Assembly: GCA_945787485.1 (NCBI GenBank)
Contig: CALZHV010000128.1
Span: 1-6,196 of the forward strand
DNA from: an uncultured Lachnospiraceae bacterium
GTDB taxonomy: Bacteria; Bacillota; Clostridia; Lachnospirales; Lachnospiraceae
Direction: 5' to 3'
Length of the DNA: 6,196 bases
Part shown: positions 4,983-6,196 of the stretch, one piece after another
Numbering within the stretch: the stretch's first letter is position 1
Layout: each line of letters opens with the position of its first letter
The notes under the pieces: generated by a model
Seen by the model: the letters and a program-made list of their open reading frames with translations, nothing else
Databases searched by the model: none
What the model was told of the DNA's origin: nothing
Position numbers and translations under genes: made by a program

Positions 4983-6196
4983 ATGAGCTCTACATTTGAT
5001 AAAGACAAAGCAAATGAATCAAGAGTTGCTAATCGCAGATTTTTAGAGCATTGGCAGAAAATATCATTTTTTCTGATGGTATATGATGCAATTGTTATTA
5101 ATTTCTCATACTTTTTTGCATTGTGGCTAAGATTTGATTTTGTTTTTTCAAAAATTGAACCACAATATTTGGAAGCATGGATAAAATTTACACCGTTCTA
5201 CACTGTGTTTGCGCTTGCTGTTTTTTGGTTTATGAAAATGTACAACAGCATATGGCGATTTGCAAGTAGTGATGAGCTTGCTAAGACAATGGCAGCGAAT
5301 ATTGTTACTATGCTGATTCATATTGTATTAATTACTGTGTTTGTAAAACGAATGCCGATTTCGTATTATATTGTCGGTGCAGTTTGTCAGTTTGTACTTA
5401 CACTTGGTATAAGATTTTCATATCGCTTTGTGCGACTTGAAAAAAATGTATACAGCAGGAAAAAATTGCAAAACGCAGAAGAGCGTGCAATGATTATAGG
5501 TGCCGGTTCGGCAGGACAGCTGATTATCAGAGATTTACTGCATGCCGAAAGTGCCGGGGTTGCACCATGCTGTGTTATCGATGATAATCCAAATAAATGG
5601 GAAAGAACTATCGAAGGTATTCCTATTGTCGGAGGCAGAGAGGATATTCTTTCGAATGTTGAGAAATATAAAATTACGCAGATACTTTTTGCCATACCGT
5701 CTATCAGTATGGAAGAAAGAAGAGATATATTAAATATATGTAAGGAAACATCCTGTGAGCTTAAAATACTTCCGGGAGTATATCAGATTGCAACGGGTGA
5801 GGTAAGCATCAGTAAAATGAAGCCTGTTGCAGTGGAGGATTTGCTCGGAAGAGATACTGTTAAGGTTGATATGCATGAGATAGAGCATTTTATTGAAGGA
5901 AAAGTCATCCTTGTAACAGGTGGTGGAGGTTCTATAGGAAGTGAGCTTTGCCGTCAGATTGCAAGACATAATCCAAAGAAACTTATAATTTTTGAGATAT
6001 ATGAAAATAATGCATACGATATACAACAGGAGTTGAAACGAAGTGCGCCTGATATTGATGTGGAAACTCTTATAGGCTCCGTAAGAGATACGGGAAGAAT
6101 TAACAGGTTATTTGAAAAATATAGGCCTCAGGTTGTCTATCATGCAGCAGCCCATAAGCATGTGCCTCTTATGGAGGACAGCCCATGCGAAGCAAT
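4983..6196 (+). CDS. FlaA1/PglF/CapD-type membrane nucleotide-sugar 4,6-dehydratase (partial)
   Basis: The first 404 codons are present and the frame is open at the window edge; full-length relatives are about 600-650 residues. The N-terminus has about four membrane segments (roughly 28-50, 68-86, 104-121, 126-145). A first Rossmann fold follows, with IIGAGSAGQ (171-179), then the VEDLLGRD linker (284-291) and the catalytic SDR domain with VTGGGGSIGSE (311-321) and YHAAAHKHVPLME (386-398). The Tyr/Met-x-x-x-Lys catalytic region lies beyond the window. Such enzymes convert UDP-GlcNAc to a 4-keto-6-deoxy sugar, the entry point to bacillosamine, QuiNAc or FucNAc type residues. The exact substrate cannot be read from this part. 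The NAD-binding region reads GSVRD (365-369), where many relatives have GDVRD. AGGGGG (4970-4975) is 7 nt before the ATG. It is probably the first of the sugar-assembly genes of the locus. Confidence 0.92.
   Translation, partial: MSSTFDKDKANESRVANRRFLEHWQKISFFLMVYDAIVINFSYFFALWLRFDFVFSKIEPQYLEAWIKFTPFYTVFALAVFWFMKMYNSIWRFASSDELAKTMAANIVTMLIHIVLITVFVKRMPISYYIVGAVCQFVLTLGIRFSYRFVRLEKNVYSRKKLQNAEERAMIIGAGSAGQLIIRDLLHAESAGVAPCCVIDDNPNKWERTIEGIPIVGGREDILSNVEKYKITQILFAIPSISMEERRDILNICKETSCELKILPGVYQIATGEVSISKMKPVAVEDLLGRDTVKVDMHEIEHFIEGKVILVTGGGGSIGSELCRQIARHNPKKLIIFEIYENNAYDIQQELKRSAPDIDVETLIGSVRDTGRINRLFEKYRPQVVYHAAAHKHVPLMEDSPCEA

Noticed and set aside
5387..5695. Minus-strand open frame within the dehydratase gene
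   Set aside because: It is antisense to the GAGSAG Rossmann region, which is clearly coding on the + strand.
5730..6026. Minus-strand open frame within the dehydratase gene
   Set aside because: It overlaps the conserved VTGGGGSIGSE region on the + strand and resembles no known protein.
6075..6089. GSVRD instead of GDVRD in the NAD-binding region of the dehydratase
   Set aside because: I believe this variant occurs in Firmicute relatives and all other motifs are intact, so it is not evidence of an inactive enzyme.

Overview
The window looks like the start of a capsule or exopolysaccharide (EPS) operon from a low-GC Gram-positive bacterium. It is probably a clostridial Firmicute and perhaps Lachnospiraceae-like. 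This is inferred from the AT-rich DNA, frequent AGA and ATA codons, strong AGGAGG-type ribosome binding sites, and a split CpsC/CpsD tyrosine-kinase pair instead of the fused proteobacterial Wzc. I cannot name a species. All convincing genes are on the + strand.

Layout: positions 1-348 are a very AT-rich non-coding region. It ends in a near-consensus sigma-A promoter (TTGACA, 17 bp, TAGAAT) with a 10-bp palindrome at the predicted transcription start. Five tightly packed genes follow: a PHP-family protein-tyrosine phosphatase (CpsB type, 349-1053), an unannotated 40-residue single-pass membrane microprotein (1090-1212), a LytR-CpsA-Psr (LCP) family protein (1247-2260), a CpsC/Wzz-type chain-length adaptor (2272-3096), and a CpsD-type tyrosine kinase (3096-3902) that overlaps cpsC by one base and carries a (Tyr-Gly)6 tail. 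A 99-bp spacer with a strong hairpin leads to a small secreted protein made of Ig-like/MBG-like domains (4002-4820), whose codon use differs from its neighbours. A 17-bp stem-loop follows. The last gene, a membrane-bound FlaA1/PglF/CapD-type nucleotide-sugar 4,6-dehydratase (4983 onward), is cut by the window end.

How the genes fit together: CpsC activates CpsD at the membrane, CpsD autophosphorylates its tyrosine tail, and CpsB removes the phosphates. This cycle controls polymer length and export. LCP enzymes usually attach the finished polymer to the cell wall. The dehydratase would start synthesis of a deoxyamino sugar for the repeat unit and suggests that sugar-assembly genes continue downstream. 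The secreted protein is the unexpected member and could be a matrix or surface component.

Most of the content is a recognisable EPS control module. The less ordinary parts are the microprotein, the codon-hexamer repeat encoding the kinase tail, the secreted protein between stem-loops that lack U-tracts, and a changed residue in the kinase oligomerisation motif.
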